Origin: Rotaria sordida
Taxonomy: Eukaryota > Rotifera > Eurotatoria > Philodinida > Philodinidae
DNA length: 64,000 bases
Reading direction: 5' to 3'
NCBI GenBank assembly: GCA_905250125.1
Contig: CAJNOL010000934.1
Coordinates: 1-64,000, forward strand
The notes under the pieces were generated by a model. That model did not search any database. It was not told where the DNA came from and saw nothing but the letters and a program-made list of their open reading frames with translations. Positions 37,443 through 60,516 of this stretch are shown piece by piece (the first letter of the stretch is position 1; each line of letters opens with the position of its first letter). Position numbers and translations under genes: made by a program.

Positions 37443-37452
37443 CTAAAACTCA
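37443..37452 (-). promoter_or_regulatory. Candidate trans-splice acceptor of TFIIE-beta
   Basis: On the minus strand GAGTTTTAG precedes ATTTTCC, 18 nt upstream of the ATG at 37424. Confidence 0.4.
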
Positions 37453-37970
37453 ATTATATATGATTGTTTTTTTATAATATTTAATCAATTAAATAAAAGA
37501 ACAAAACAAAACAAAAAATAGATGAACTTTAATATACATTTAAAACAAACAACAACACAAAAAAAAAAACAAGAGATACTTCAGAGATTTGATTAAATAT
37601 ATTTTACTTTACTTATAATAATAAACATTTGCAAACAAAAAACAAAACATTTAAATACGGCCAGCCGATAGATGTTAATTTGTTTGAATAATATAAATGA
37701 TAACGAATAAAAAAAGCAAATGAATTATTTTTCTTTTCTTTGTTATTAACTTTTTGTCCCAAAGCATACATGAAAAATCAAGCAGCACAGCAGCCAAAAT
37801 GAGAAATAAAAAGTATGAAGATATCACCGGCATTTCTTTTTGTTTTTCTTATGTTGTTACTTTTAAATTTTTCTTTTTCATATCACCGGACGGGGACGAC
37901 AATAATAAAAACAACAAGAGCAATAACAACAGCAAAAGCACGACTTAATGTTAAAGAAAAAAAAAAAAAA

Positions 37971-37980
37971 NNNNNNNNNN
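37971..37980. other. Assembly gap of ten Ns
   Basis: Flanked by a poly-A run on the left and C plus poly-T on the right; true size and sequence unknown. Confidence 0.99.
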
Positions 37981-38015
37981 CTTTTTTTTTTTTATTAAAG
38001 ATTTCATTTTCTTAC

Positions 38016-41000
38016 CATAGAAAATAGGTGAAGGTGTATCTGAATAAGATTTTCGAATTGTTGATTCATTATCAAATGTTGATTGTGTATGTCCTAAATA
38101 TTTTTGTGATGAATATGGTGTTAATGTCATACCATAAGTTGTTTGTTGAGGTGATATTTGTGTATGTGTTGTTGATGGAATATTTCCTGTTTGTATTGAA
38201 TTATAATAACGAATTTTATTTGGATCACTATATGTTTTACATAATTTTGTTTTATCATCAAGATTTATTTCACCATATGGATCAATACTTTTTTTTCGTG
38301 TTAATAATTGATGTTGATTTGTTGCTAAATATGTTCCATTATTAATATTATTTTGTGTTGTTGATTTAATATAATTAAATGATGGTCGAAAATTTCCAGT
38401 ACGTTCTGTTAAAAATGATGTTGTTTGATGATTAATTAATTGTTCTTGTAATGATGGTGTTGATGTTAGTGATAAATGATTTGGTAATGTTGTTGAATCA
38501 TTATAATAATCATCATTCATTGAAAAAATTAATGTTGGTGATTTTATTGGATGTTGATTTATATTTGATTCAATTGAATTATTATTTCCATTTTGATTTA
38601 ATAATTCTGAATTATGCTGTCTTGATAATGGTATTGAATTTGTAGGATAATTTGAAAAATATGAAAATGTACTTTTTATATTTCGTACTGTTGGTCGTGA
38701 TATTTGTGTTGTATTTATATTTCCCATACTTGTTTGTGGTTTAAGTTGTACACGACGATTTAATGATGATGATGATGATTGCATAGATTTAAAATCAATT
38801 TTACCTGATGTTTGTAATTTATTACATAATGGACCACGCCAATGTAATAATGTATGACGTTGATCAGCTGTAAAAGCTTCATGTTTATAACAACGATCAA
38901 ATAAACCAACTAAATTATTACACATTTCAGATAATATATTTGTTGAAGAATTATTACATGTTAATTTTTGATAGACTAAAAGAATAAATAAAAAATTTAT
39001 TCATCGTATACATATACACAAGATAATCAAACTAATAGTTTTTGCATTGTTATTTCAGAAAATTTTAGTGAATGTCTTGAATTAAATAAAAAAAAACAAA
39101 GAAACAATTTGTTACAATATGTAGGATATAGACTCTAGTCTATATGTTCATGGAATCGTTGTTTAATTGATAAAACTTCTTTGATTTGAATTAGGCATGA
39201 TCAGAAAGATCTCGAATAGTTCTCATTTCTGGACAAGGAATGGGACTGTGACAGGGATCGGAATCAATTTTTTTGTTTTTATCGAGACTAGAAACGATTG
39301 ATCTCATTCATGTTACGAAACTCGGATAGTATTTGAAATTAATAAAAATCGAGGAGTTTTTTTTTTTTTTTATTTAATTTTAATATATACCTTTTTCAAG
39401 TACTTGCATAATTAATTTCGGTAAATCTTCATCATTATCATTAATTTTTTCTGTTTGTTTAACACGTATTGGTGTTAACATTAATTCATTTAATTGTTGT
39501 AAAACAATTTTTATATCAATTTGTTCATTATCAATATCAATAAGACATTTTTGTAATAATGTTTGTCTTTCTTTTAATTTTTTTATATTTAATAATATTT
39601 TAGTACATGCACCATCAGTTATTTGTCCTTCTTTTAATTGTTCATAAGTTAAAGACATCATTTGATCATATGTCATTTGTGAAAAGAAAAAAGCATATTT
39701 ATGTAAACGAAGAGTTTTTAACCATTTTGGTACATCTTAAAATATAAAACACAAAAAAATAGAAAACAAAAAAGTATATATATATATATATATATATTTA
39801 CCACGCATGCCACTATTTGGTTGTAGAAATTTATTAGTTATAGAACCCGAATTACTATCAACACCTAAATATGGTGATACAATTTCTGTATTATTTCTTG
39901 TATTATTTGAATATTTTCTTGTATTTCGATTACATAATGAACGATATTGACCTAAACGATTACGATTATCTACTGTATTAACATCTAAATAAAAATTATC
40001 AATGGGATTTTGTATTATTTGTGTTGAATTTTGTTGTTGTTGTTGAAAATCTTCTTCATCTTCATCACTTATTGGTAATTGTGTTTTAATTTGTTGTTGA
40101 TAATTTGAATTTTGATGACGTAATTCTGAATAATATGAATGAATTGATGGTGCTGGTGCACTTAATACAGCTGATAAAGGTACAAATGATGAATGATTTG
40201 ATATTGTTGGTTCAGGTGTTGGTGATGATGCTGATTTACCAACAAACATATAATTATTTTGATTATCTTGTCCATTTTTTAATGTTAAATTATCAGAATG
40301 AGAACGACCAATAATTGTATGTTGTGAATCTTGTGTTGATAAAATATTTTGTACAGAATTTGTTATATTTGGTTCAGTTAAATCAACACCACTATCATCA
40401 GCAGTATGATGTATTAATTGTTGACATAATGAAGAATTATGAGAACCTTCAGAAGAAAAATTCATTAATGATGCCGGTAGTGTTGGTGTTTGTTGATTAA
40501 GGCGAACTGATGGATAACGTTGTAATGGTTGATGATGTCTTTGTGATGATGGAGATGATGATAATGATTTCTTTTATTTGAAGAAAAGGAAAAAAAATTT
40601 TTTTGTTTTTCTATTTTAGTTTCTCAAATAGAATTTTATGAATATTTTTCTTTGTTTTATTTTGATTAGATAAAAATTAACTATATATATATATATATAT
40701 TTGAATGCTTTTTACTCTATTAATAGTTAGTTTTAATGGAAAGTATGATATGAATATTTACATCCGTATTCTTATTTTGAAAAGAATAACTTTGAAATAT
40801 CATGACTACATTTACAATTTTTCTTATATAGAAATCTCTATTTTCCATTAAAATTTAATTAAGATCATACTTCATCTGTATTTCCTTTATTAATCATTAT
40901 TGTTGATGATGATGATGATGATGATGCTAAAGCATTTAATTGTGGTATATCAACTAAAAATTTTTGTAAACATGGATTTGTTTGAATATAAAATTTAATT

Positions 41001-41475
41001 TGTTGACAAAAATTTATTAATTGTTGTTCTGTATAAGAAAAATTTGTTGGATTATTTAATTTTGAATCCAAATAAATGAATACATCACGATAAGAATCAA
41101 GTAATTTTTCATTAGTTGTTGTTATTGAAACTAACGGTAAATAAAGTTGAAGTGTTGAAATTATTTTATCTAATGGATCTGATAGAAGACAAGCAAGAAT
41201 AGCTTAAAACAAAATAAAAAAATAAAATATTGAATTTTTATTTAATCTTTTTTACCTGGTGCATTTGCTTGATGAATTGTATGATGAAACATATCATTAT
41301 TTTCTTGTTGATTATTTGTTTGTGATAATAATTGCGAAAGAAAATATCGATATGATAATTGTAATTTTTTTGTTAATTCAACTGATGCATAAATTTGTTC
41401 AAATGGTGTCCATTCATCAAATTGTTGTTGAAAACGATTATCTTGTTCATGAAATTTTTCAGATAATGTTAACAT
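38016..41475 (-). CDS. SAMD4: Smaug/SAMD4 RNA-binding translational repressor, 3' end missing
   Basis: Post-transcriptional repressor that binds CNGG-loop hairpins through a SAM domain and recruits deadenylase. Exons: 41475-41256, 41202-40871, 40570-39802, 39735-39391, 38975-38016, about 875 codons so far. The N-terminal domain (EKFHEQDNRFQQQFDEWTPF, LLSQ, LACLLSDPLDKI) fits the Smaug dimerisation region. The SAM domain (about residues 441-505) reads VPKWLKTLRLHKYAFFFSQM, MTYDQMMSL, LKERQTLL. The pseudo-HEAT segment CNNLVGLFDRCYKHEAF..LLHWR follows, then RSYSDTPSP-type tails. Elsewhere the RNA-contact loop is GA(S/R)HK; here it is GACTK. Two long Q/S/N-rich regions separate the domains. The last exon ends at a GTAAG donor at 38015, 35 nt from the gap; the terminal exon is lost or lies beyond it. 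Confidence 0.9.
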
Positions 41476-43850
41476 AGTTTAATGATAAACTAGAATTGTC
41501 TTGCTAATTTTTACCGTTTGTGTTTTTCTTCTTTTTGTCTGTCAAAAAATATCATACACACAACACACACACACAACTCAATAGATAATGTTATGTTTTA
41601 AGCAAAAACATTGTCATCTGAAATATGAGAATACACAAAAAAAAAAAAAAAAAAGAAAAATATAGTTTTGTGAAACAATAAAAATGCATATGTAAATTGA
41701 GTCATTTTATTACGATGTTTGAAACTTGTTCAACTAGGAAATATTGTCGTGATGTTTGAATTCTCATATAACATGCTACTACCTCACTGTACTAACAGTT
41801 GAGACACATTCTACTTCTATACTTTTTCTTTTTCCTCGTCATCTCTCTTTGAGGATCGACTTTCTTCTTTTTCTTTTTTTTCCTTCTCGTACTCTTATAT
41901 AATCGAGTAATCAATCCAGGCGCTTCTTCATTCACTATACCAGGAACAGCAAAAAGCAACAAAAAAAAAGCAGAGAAAAACTATATTGAAGAAGGATGAC
42001 TTTATTCTTCTGTGCAACCAATGTCATGCCTCGTCTTTTTCTCCTCCTCTTCCTTTCTTTTTTTTTCCTCCTTTCGAGTGAATTCTTTTTTAGACTATAG
42101 TTTGCTCACTATTAAAATGTCGTCTATACTAACGACGTTTACCAATCCGTGATTACTTACTATTTTCTGTTCTGTTTTTTAGAGATATTATCAAAAAAGC
42201 ACGCGTGATTACTCCTAGCTTCTAGTTTCTTTTTTTTTTTTTTACTACGCAACAAAAAACTCTCAAACAAAAATTCATTCACAAACTTTCAATGAACAAA
42301 TTAACTAAATATATTTTTATTATTTTTTTCATATTCTTTTATGTAGTGTTAATGATCTAGACGTTAATACTTTCATCAAAGTAATTCCATAGATTTGATT
42401 AAACTATCAAATGTATTCCATTTGTTTGATTAAAGTTTTTCTTTTGTTTTTCTTTTAATAATCATTTTATCATTTGAAACGTCGGATTTTATTTTTGTTT
42501 TTGTTTTTTTTTACTTTAAACTCATCGCATTTATTTGAGTTTTCAAGTATCTCAAATAGAAAGAAAAATTGACAGAGCACAAAAAAAAAAAAAAAAAAGA
42601 AAACTAGACGATAGACATAAGCTTCAGTTTTTGTTGATTCATTCGAGACAGATAGAAAAGAAAATATTAAAAGCACGTAAGAAAAAAAATACTGACAGAA
42701 TCATGATATAAACAATAATTACATCTAACAAACTAGTTCGAGGGTTAGTTATTATATATCTAAATATGCTAGAAATAAATTAGATTGAAAAAAGAAAAGA
42801 AAAACATTCCTTACGACATAAATAATTTCTTGTATTTTGTTTTTCCTATTTGAAAATTACGAATAAATATATTCATCATAATCTATTAATCATTGGTACA
42901 ATTTTCAAACATATGAAAATCGAGTAATTATTCGAATTGAAATCAAGAAAATAGAAAAAAAAAAGAAAACTAAAATATAAAATTTCAAGATAAATTTATT
43001 ATTTTTATTTCTATTGTTAAAAATAAACTTACATTTAATTAATATACTAGATGTCAGTCAATGTTGGCACTCTATATTATACAAGAACAACTAAAAAAAA
43101 AATAATTTTCACTTACTGTGTATATAACTCATGCATATAAAATAACTTTTGGCATGATGACATTAGAAAATAATTTTCTATTAATAGAATTATTCGAGAG
43201 AGAAATAAAACCCCATATATATTAGACTAAATATAAAATTTATAACATATCATACATACTTACCTGTAGTAATTCTATTCTCCTGTCAAGAACGAGTCAT
43301 TGAAAGAAAAAACCTCGTACTTTTTATTTCAAAATCATGTTTTATCTTGTTGATAATGTTTAATATAGCTGTCATTTTATAGATAAACATTTTTATTATT
43401 CATCATATATATATAAAAAAAAAAACAACTAATGTTATATTTATCATGTTTAGCAAATTATGGTTATTTTGTTTTTTAAATCATAGTTTTTATTATCATA
43501 ACTTTCTTAAGATCGACAATGAATAAGTAGATTTTATGCATTTTCTCATTTTGTTTTAATATTAACATATATTATCGTTTTATTATTATCATTCGGTTCT
43601 TAACTAATGACAGTTCAGAGGAAGTGAAAAGAAAACTAAACCTTCTTCCAAATTAATACAAATAGTAAAAATCTATTTATATATTTTCTTTTATGTGTGA
43701 TGAATATTATTGACGTCATTACAAAAAAAAAAAAATCAAGTACCAAAAATAACTCAAGCGATAAAAAAAGACAACACCCATCTGACAAGCTGGAGTAAAA
43801 TAGTGTTATAAGAAAAAAAAACAAACAAACAAATAACCTGCTCATATTCA
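41476..43850. other. 2.4-kb Smaug upstream region
   Basis: No coding region is seen. Low-complexity A, T and CT runs and a short (CA)n at about 41558-41574. An AG acceptor-like ATTCTAG lies 14 nt upstream of the Smaug ATG. Probably holds the Smaug promoter and 5' UTR plus the NPC1 3' flank. Confidence 0.4.
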
Positions 43851-46800
43851 TTATGTATTTATTGAATAATGGGGTATGATCTGTACATTTTCATCAACAG
43901 CAATTCCACTTGATGAACTATCATCGCATGCATTTATTTGAGATTGACATTTTCTATCATTAATTAATGTTATTGATTGTGGACCTGAAAACAAATGGAA
44001 TTTATCAATTGAAATATGACAAAAAGTCATTTTTCTTTTTTTTTTTTTTTTACTCATTTGATACTAACCAAAATAACTGAGTAAAATCGGAAGAAATACT
44101 AGACCATGTAGTGCACCAATAATAACTAATGAAAAATACATGCGAAAATAAAACACCTGAAAAAGTTGTGATTTAGCAAATGCAAGTACTACAACACCAC
44201 CAATCTTTGTTAATGTTATACCACTAAATACCTATAAATAATAAATAAGATTTATATCGACAAATAAAATATTAGAGTGAAAAAAACATACTGAACTACC
44301 CATTTCAGCTAATGCTATTCTTGCACGTATTAATCGATTATCACCTTGACTAACAGCAAAATAACGAGCAATATGAGCACAAAATTCAACTGCAATACCA
44401 ACGGACTACAAAATAAATTACATGATTCTTTTCTTTCGAATATCTTTGTTTGTTTTTTTTTTCTTTTTTATTAAATCTTACCATAATTATATTTACAACA
44501 GATACAGCATTAAGTTCAATATTCCATAAAAACATAACACCAAACATATCAATTATAATCATAAATACACATAATAGAATAAGAAATGAAGTATGAAAAT
44601 CAAATCCAAGTAATATACATGTTACAATAAATACAGCAGTAAATGATAATGATAAATTAATAATAAGATCACGCCATATTGTTAAATATTGATCATAGAA
44701 TACATAGAAAATACTAAAAACAAAAAGTTTTAAAATCTTTAAATTTGAAAAATTTAGCACAAGAAAAATAAATTGAAATTAAACATCGATTAATTTTCAT
44801 TTTAATCTTAGATCAGAAACATTAAAACAATTTTCAAAAGAATCTCATCAGTTGCAATGATTTTTTTTTTACCTATAGATACTACATAGTGTTCTAATAA
44901 AAGTCTTAAAAGTATTTCGGTTCCTTTTGGGATTTGACTAAGTCATTGAGTTTTTTCTAGAGACTTCAGATTTTCAGAAAACTCTTTTTTTTTCGAATTT
45001 AGATTTGGAACTTTGTGCATATAGAGAACTCAGCTGAACTAGCTTCCATAAAAAAATTCTTAGGTTTTGAACAGAGTATCTTCAGGATTTGAGACTTTCA
45101 AGATATCGACCTTTTTTCATGAATAGTTTATATACCACGAATTTTTTGAAAGTTTCATATCTCGAAGAGACTTTATTAAAGACTTCTGTATTTTTTTCAG
45201 AAATCTAGTCTAGTTAAGTTCTCTATGTGCACAATGTTTCAGATCGAAATTCGAAAATAGAAGTTTTCTGAAAATCTGGGATCTCCAGAAAAAATTCAAT
45301 AGCTTAGTCAAATCTTAATAAGAACCGAAATTCTTTTTTAGAGTTTTTATTAGAACACTATAATGTATCTATAGGCAAAAACAAATCATGGAAACTAGAT
45401 GAGACAACTGAAGAGCTTCTCTTATTAGTTATCCATTTGTCTAGAATTGCGAAGGTCTAAAAAAGGTCTAATTCTCAAACAAGAGTCAGTTCATAAAGCT
45501 GGAAGCTGTCATAGGTCTATTAGACACGTACTCAAACTGTTTAAGTCGTTTTTACTTAAATGAAGAAAAATGTTCTCTTATCTACTGGACTACATAACAC
45601 AATATTTTTCCATAGGAAGAAAATTAAAATAAGATAATCATACTAAGAGAAAGTCAAAAAAGAGATTGAATCGAAAAGCCTAAATCCAATGAGTTTAAGT
45701 TGTTTTTCAATGTTCTTTCAATCTCTTGTTAAATCAAATGATTCATTATATCATTCTCTGTTTGATTGTCAAAGGTAGACATCGGTATATACAGTTTATC
45801 GATATCATTCATAATCAATGAGATAAGTTTGAAATTATAAAAATCTAAGTTAATATAATTACCTATATGGAAAAACTGGATAATCTTCAAGTTTATTTGA
45901 ATCATGATATGAATGACTTTGATTAATTAAAATAGTTTTTGATATATTTTTTGCTATTTCATTTGCACTTTTCATAGCAGCAATAAAATCTTTTGATGTT
46001 TTAAGTACAGAATGAAAACCCATAAAATATGAACTTTTAACATAAGTTTTATTAATTAATTCAACAGCATCATGATATGCAGCATGACCACCTTTTGGAC
46101 ATTTTTCACCTGGATTATCAATTAAAAAATATTCTATATATCGTTGAAAATCATCTTCAGATGGTCGTTGATTTTCAAGAAATTCTATTGGACATGTTAT
46201 ACATGATGTATCATTTAATGTAGCTGGACAAAATTCTTCTGTTTGATTATTTATTCTACAACAAGGTGGATCATTTGTTGATTGTAACCAATCAAAATAA
46301 TCATCAAGCCATGATGATGGTGGTTGAGCTAAATAATAACGTTGTGGTTGTCGTAATGCTTGTCCTATTTGTCCAAGTAATGATGTTGATGAACAACCTG
46401 ATGTACCACATAATAAATTTTGATCATCAATTTTTTTATAATCAATTGCATTTTGATTAACAATAAAATAAACAGGTGGACCAACACTTAAATAATTTTC
46501 TATACCACGAAAATAATCTAATACATAAGAATCTTTTGGCATTGATAATTTTTGATCAAGACCTATTGGTATACGATGTATTATTGATAATGATAAACAT
46601 GTACAAATAATAAATAATGAAAATAATATTGCACGTATAGAAGATATACCTAATACCATAGGTGTCCATATATTCATAAATATTTTTTGTAATAATCCTT
46701 TTGATTGATGTTCAATTGAATTTTCTGTTAATGTAGATTTTATTGATAAACAACAACATAAATCCGATCGATTAGATTGTTGTCGTTTAGAATCAAGTGA

Positions 46801-49714
46801 AAGTATTGATACAAAACAAGTTATTTGAAGTAAAAAATCAATAAATACAGCCATAAATGCATATAAGGAAAAAATTTGTACAGCTGGCATTGGTGTTAAT
46901 GAACCAAGTACAAAAGCAATTGATTCACTTGTTGCTGTTAATAATATTGATGGACCAATACGACTTATTGTTGTTGCTAAACATATATCTATTGATGGAT
47001 ATTGTTCAATTTTAATTTTTTCAAAATGTTGTACAATAATAAATATATTATCAACACCAACAGCTAAGACAAGAAATGGTATAACTTCAAATATAATTAA
47101 TGTACCAGCTATACCACAATAAGAATAAAATCCAATTGAACTCATAACAGATAATAATACAAAAAGTACACCAATAAAACCAACAGATATTTTTAAATCT
47201 ATTAAACATGTTCGCCATGAACGTATATGACCAAGTGTTAATGTTACATAGAGAAACATAATTGTATAAGATATTAATATAGTTAAAATATCCGAACGAC
47301 TTTGACGATTTAATTCATCTTGAATAGAACGTTCAGCACTATAATAAACAGTAAAATTTGCTGTTTCATTCCAAAGACCAGCAGAACGTAATGATTTTTG
47401 TGTATCAGTAAAATTTTTCATGTAATCAAGAAAGACTTTTTCCCATGCTTCAGCTAAAAAAATAAACAAAATATAGATTTTACAAAATACAAAAAAAAAA
47501 TTAAAAACAAACCTAATTGAATTTTTTCTGGATCATTTGAATTTTCAATAACAATTGTAATAACTAATGCTGTTGCATTTGAATATGTTGCATCTGTATA
47601 ATTACCCAAAATCATAAACGGATTAACTGTACCACCAAAATCAGCAAAACATGATAAACCTAATGGATTATCTTTTGTCGTTGTTGGTGCTTGTGAACAT
47701 GTCATAAAATGTGTTGAATAATCAAAATAAGTAAAAAAATCATCGCCAATACGTTTATTTAAATTATCTTTAGAATTTTGATAATATTGTAAAATAGAAA
47801 AAACTGTACAATTTTCATTATCTGGTTCTAATGGTTTTAAACAAATATCTGATAAATAAATTGTACGATTATTTTCATTTAATTCAGCTGTTAATGATAA
47901 TATATCTGTTTGAAGATCAAGTACACGTAATAAAAAATCTAATTTAAATACTGGTCCTAATGTATATTCACTAACAGGTGCTGGTGGAGATAGATAATAA
48001 TGTGTTTCAAATGATTGATCATCTGGAACAATAATTATTTGTGTTGTACGATAAAAAGGTCTATAAAAAAAAAAAAAATTTTAAATAAAATACAAAAAAA
48101 AATATATCTTACTTAAAATGTTTATCAAAATAATCTTTTTGTTGTCGTGCAATACTTGATTTTGATGACCATAATTGTACAGGATCAGTTGTAACTTTAA
48201 ATTTAAATAAACCACATGAAAGACCAATAATTAGAATAGTACCAATAGATAAAACAATAAATGGATGTTGAGCACAGAACAAACCCAAACTTAAAAAAAA
48301 CAAAAGGGGAATTAAGAAAAAAAAAATTTCAATTAATGAATATACCGATAAAATATTCGTTCAAGAAATTTTTCTGTATTTTGACGTATACGAATTAAAT
48401 ATCCGGATGGTTTTTGTCTTATTGGTTCATTTAATAATGAAGTTATTTCTTTTGTTTTTATTAAAAGAAAAAAAAAAAAGAAATAATAAGAAATTGAACA
48501 AGAATATGATATTGATTTTTTTCTACCTGTTGATTCTTCAATTATTGGTTGAGGTTTTCGAAATTTTGGTATAATAAAAATTGATATAGAAAATATTGTT
48601 AATAAAAAAATAATACATATAATAGCAATAACTACCCATCCATCAATATTAAATATTTTAAATTCTTTATCCGGTACATCAGGTGGTATTGGACTACATG
48701 ATTTTGAACAATCCTAAATAGAAATTTGTTTTTTGGAAATCTCAAAACAGAAAAAAACAAAAAAAATTTACCAAACAACTACAAGCTGTTTTATTTTCAT
48801 ATCTTGATATTATTGGTTCACTACATACAAATGTTGTTTGATTATAAAAAGTTTCATTTTCACTTGTATCATTAAAAAGATGTATATAAATAGGAAATGG
48901 TACAGCTGGATTATCAACACCTAAATATCTCATAAATGTTTCTTTTGTACATTGATTATATGGTCGACCACACATTGAATCAAGTGAATGTTGATTACCA
49001 CCTGGATATAAAACATCTCTAAATAAAAAAACAAAAAATAGTAATCTTTTAAGATACAATAATAATAATAATAAAAACAAATATACTCACCGACAAGAAT
49101 CAAGTAAACGTTGAGTAAAATCATCAGCAATATTATAATCAATAGATTCAACTGTTATTCGACCTGGATATAATGTACTATTACCGATATCCTTAATAGT
49201 TAAAAAACGGCTTTGATCAGAAGAACATGTCATTGCACAAAATAATGAACGAAAATTATAATAACATGATGGACAACGACCTAACATTAATTTTGCCAAA
49301 CCAAATTGATCTGCCATTATACCTATTTGATCAGCTGAACAACAAGTATAAGTATTATTGGGACCTAAAACAAAAAAAAAATGAGAATTCAATAAAAAAA
49401 ACAAGCATAACATTTAATGTCTTTTTTTTCCTGTTAATACAAATAAAACTTACCATTATAGAACATTCCACAAGCTGTTTCTAATGTTTTTAATCCTTTT
49501 TCATCTGTTAATAATTTTGCAGTACCATTATAAAAACAATTAGTTATTTTACCCAGTGAATTTTGTCCACATGGTCCATACCATATACAATGGCCATCCT
49601 TTTAATTTCAAAAAAAAAATGAATTAATTAACAAAAACAAAATCATTTAATTCTTACTTCAGCTATTGTATAATTCAATAAAATATAAAATATAAATATC
49701 AAAATTTTAAACAT
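43851..49714 (-). CDS. NPC1: NPC1 intracellular cholesterol transporter, 13 exons
   Basis: Lysosomal polytopic protein that takes cholesterol from NPC2 and exports it from late endosomes. Exons: 49714-49658, 49598-49454, 49364-49091, 49018-48772, 48713-48527, 48448-48346, 48289-48113, 48060-47513, 47453-45863, 44713-44482, 44405-44292, 44231-44069, 43984-43851; 1323 residues (human 1278). Signal peptide [19 protein letters not shown]. Cysteine-rich N-terminal sterol-binding domain ([34 protein letters not shown]). Then a membrane segment ([15 protein letters not shown]), the first luminal loop ([16 protein letters not shown]) and [13 protein letters not shown]. The sterol-sensing domain contains [20 protein letters not shown] and [13 protein letters not shown]. 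The C-terminal bundle has [32 protein letters not shown] and [17 protein letters not shown]. The tail does not show the vertebrate LLNF lysosomal signal. Intron 9 (44714-45862) is 1.15 kb and contains a foldback. Confidence 0.96.
44871..45375. repeat. Long inverted repeat in NPC1 intron 9
   Basis: Terminal repeats CCTATAGATAC (44872-44882) and GTATCTATAGG (45365-45375) end the element. Arms about 200 bp each. Blocks include AGTGTTCTAATAAAA / TTTTTATTAGAACACT, TTTGACTAAG / CTTAGTCAAA, TTTTCAGAAAACT / AGTTTTCTGAAAA and ATAGAGAACT / AGTTCTCTAT. The loop is about 90-100 nt. Weaker pairing extends past both ends (TGATTT / AAATCA). Confidence 0.9.
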
Positions 49715-50861
49715 TGTTGTATTATTATTATTATTATAATGATTATCTAGAAAATATTTCAAAACACTTTTGTTGTTTCATTTATTTTTCGAAAGTATTA
49801 TTATCCAATAGAAACAGTCTCCTTATATTTAATTAAACAAGAACGTAAAAAATAAACATTGAAAAAACCCAATCTCGTGTAGGTAAAAAAGTTGAATACA
49901 AAAGAATGTATCATGCTACTTTATTTACCGCGTGATAAGATATAATTATTACAGCAAAAGAAAAAAAAAGTCAATAGAATCTTTGTCGTCCACATGTTTA
50001 CATCGTGATGAGCGATAACAATGAACTTATTAAATGCATAGTACGATAAAAACTTACACAAACAAAATTTTCTACGATTTAACTATTTACTTTTCTCGAA
50101 ATGTTTTTTGTTTTTTTTGTAGATTCTTCGTATTACACAACTTGATATTAGTCATACCTATCATATGATTCATTTCAAAAGAAACAAAAAGAACGAAAGT
50201 TAATACTTTACTGAAGGACAATAAGAACAATCTTATAATATATTTTTGTAAAATAAATTCTATTTGACTTTTCTTATTGAATAAAACAATCAAAATTTAA
50301 AAACATAGTCTGAATGTGCATTTTCATTTATTAATTTGCTTGAATTTTTTTAAAAGTTTCATTTACATATACAATAAATGATTCATATAATAGACGCAAA
50401 ACTTTCAAAAAACAAAAACTGATAATTTCTTCTTATTACCAATAAAGAAAAGTGTTATATTACTTTTGGTATAGAATAATCAAAAAAAAAAAAGAAAAGA
50501 AAAAGAAAAAAGTAAAGAAATTGTTTCTGTTTCTTTTTATTTTCAATTTTTATTACTGATATTTATATAAATATATGAGAAATAAGACTATCTGTCTGCC
50601 TGAGCAGTTATGTCTAATATCAGGTAATCGTTATAGAATATTGAGAAATTTCAGAAATAGACAGACTATATTGCAAGAGAGAGAAAAAAAATTGTCGGGG
50701 AAAGGCTTATCTTTGAAATGTAAAATAATAGAAAGATCAAAATTTTTCTTTTTGATGGTTTTTCTTCATTACGGAACCAAGCCGTTTCATACAAAACAAA
50801 AAAAAAAAAAAAAGAAAAAACAAACAAACAGACACATAACAGAATTTTTTTTTGTTTTCTC
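49715..50861. other. Intergenic
   Basis: NPC1 upstream region, with an acceptor-like ATTTTCTAG|ATAATC 32 nt before the NPC1 ATG (AG at 49748-49747), and the 3' flank of the SEC14L gene. No additional gene is seen. Confidence 0.4.
49747..49756 (-). promoter_or_regulatory. Candidate trans-splice acceptor of NPC1
   Basis: ATATTTTCTAG then ATAATC on the minus strand, 32 nt upstream of the start codon; no coding exon precedes it. Confidence 0.4.

Positions 50862-60516
<9,655 letters not shown>

Larger units (their letters stand above)
37425..38015. other. Intergenic/intron sequence around the assembly gap
   Basis: 5' flank of TFIIE-beta and, right of the gap, the start of the last visible Smaug intron. 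The end of the Smaug gene is expected here but cannot be identified. Confidence 0.4.

Noticed and set aside
37900-37970. Leucine-rich frame left of the assembly gap as the missing Smaug C-terminal exon
   Set aside because: The phase could fit an AG acceptor but the sequence is CTT/TTG simple repeat and unlike Smaug tails.
38028-38345. Plus-strand frames opposite Smaug exon 5
   Set aside because: Shadow of the Q/N/S-rich coding region on the other strand.
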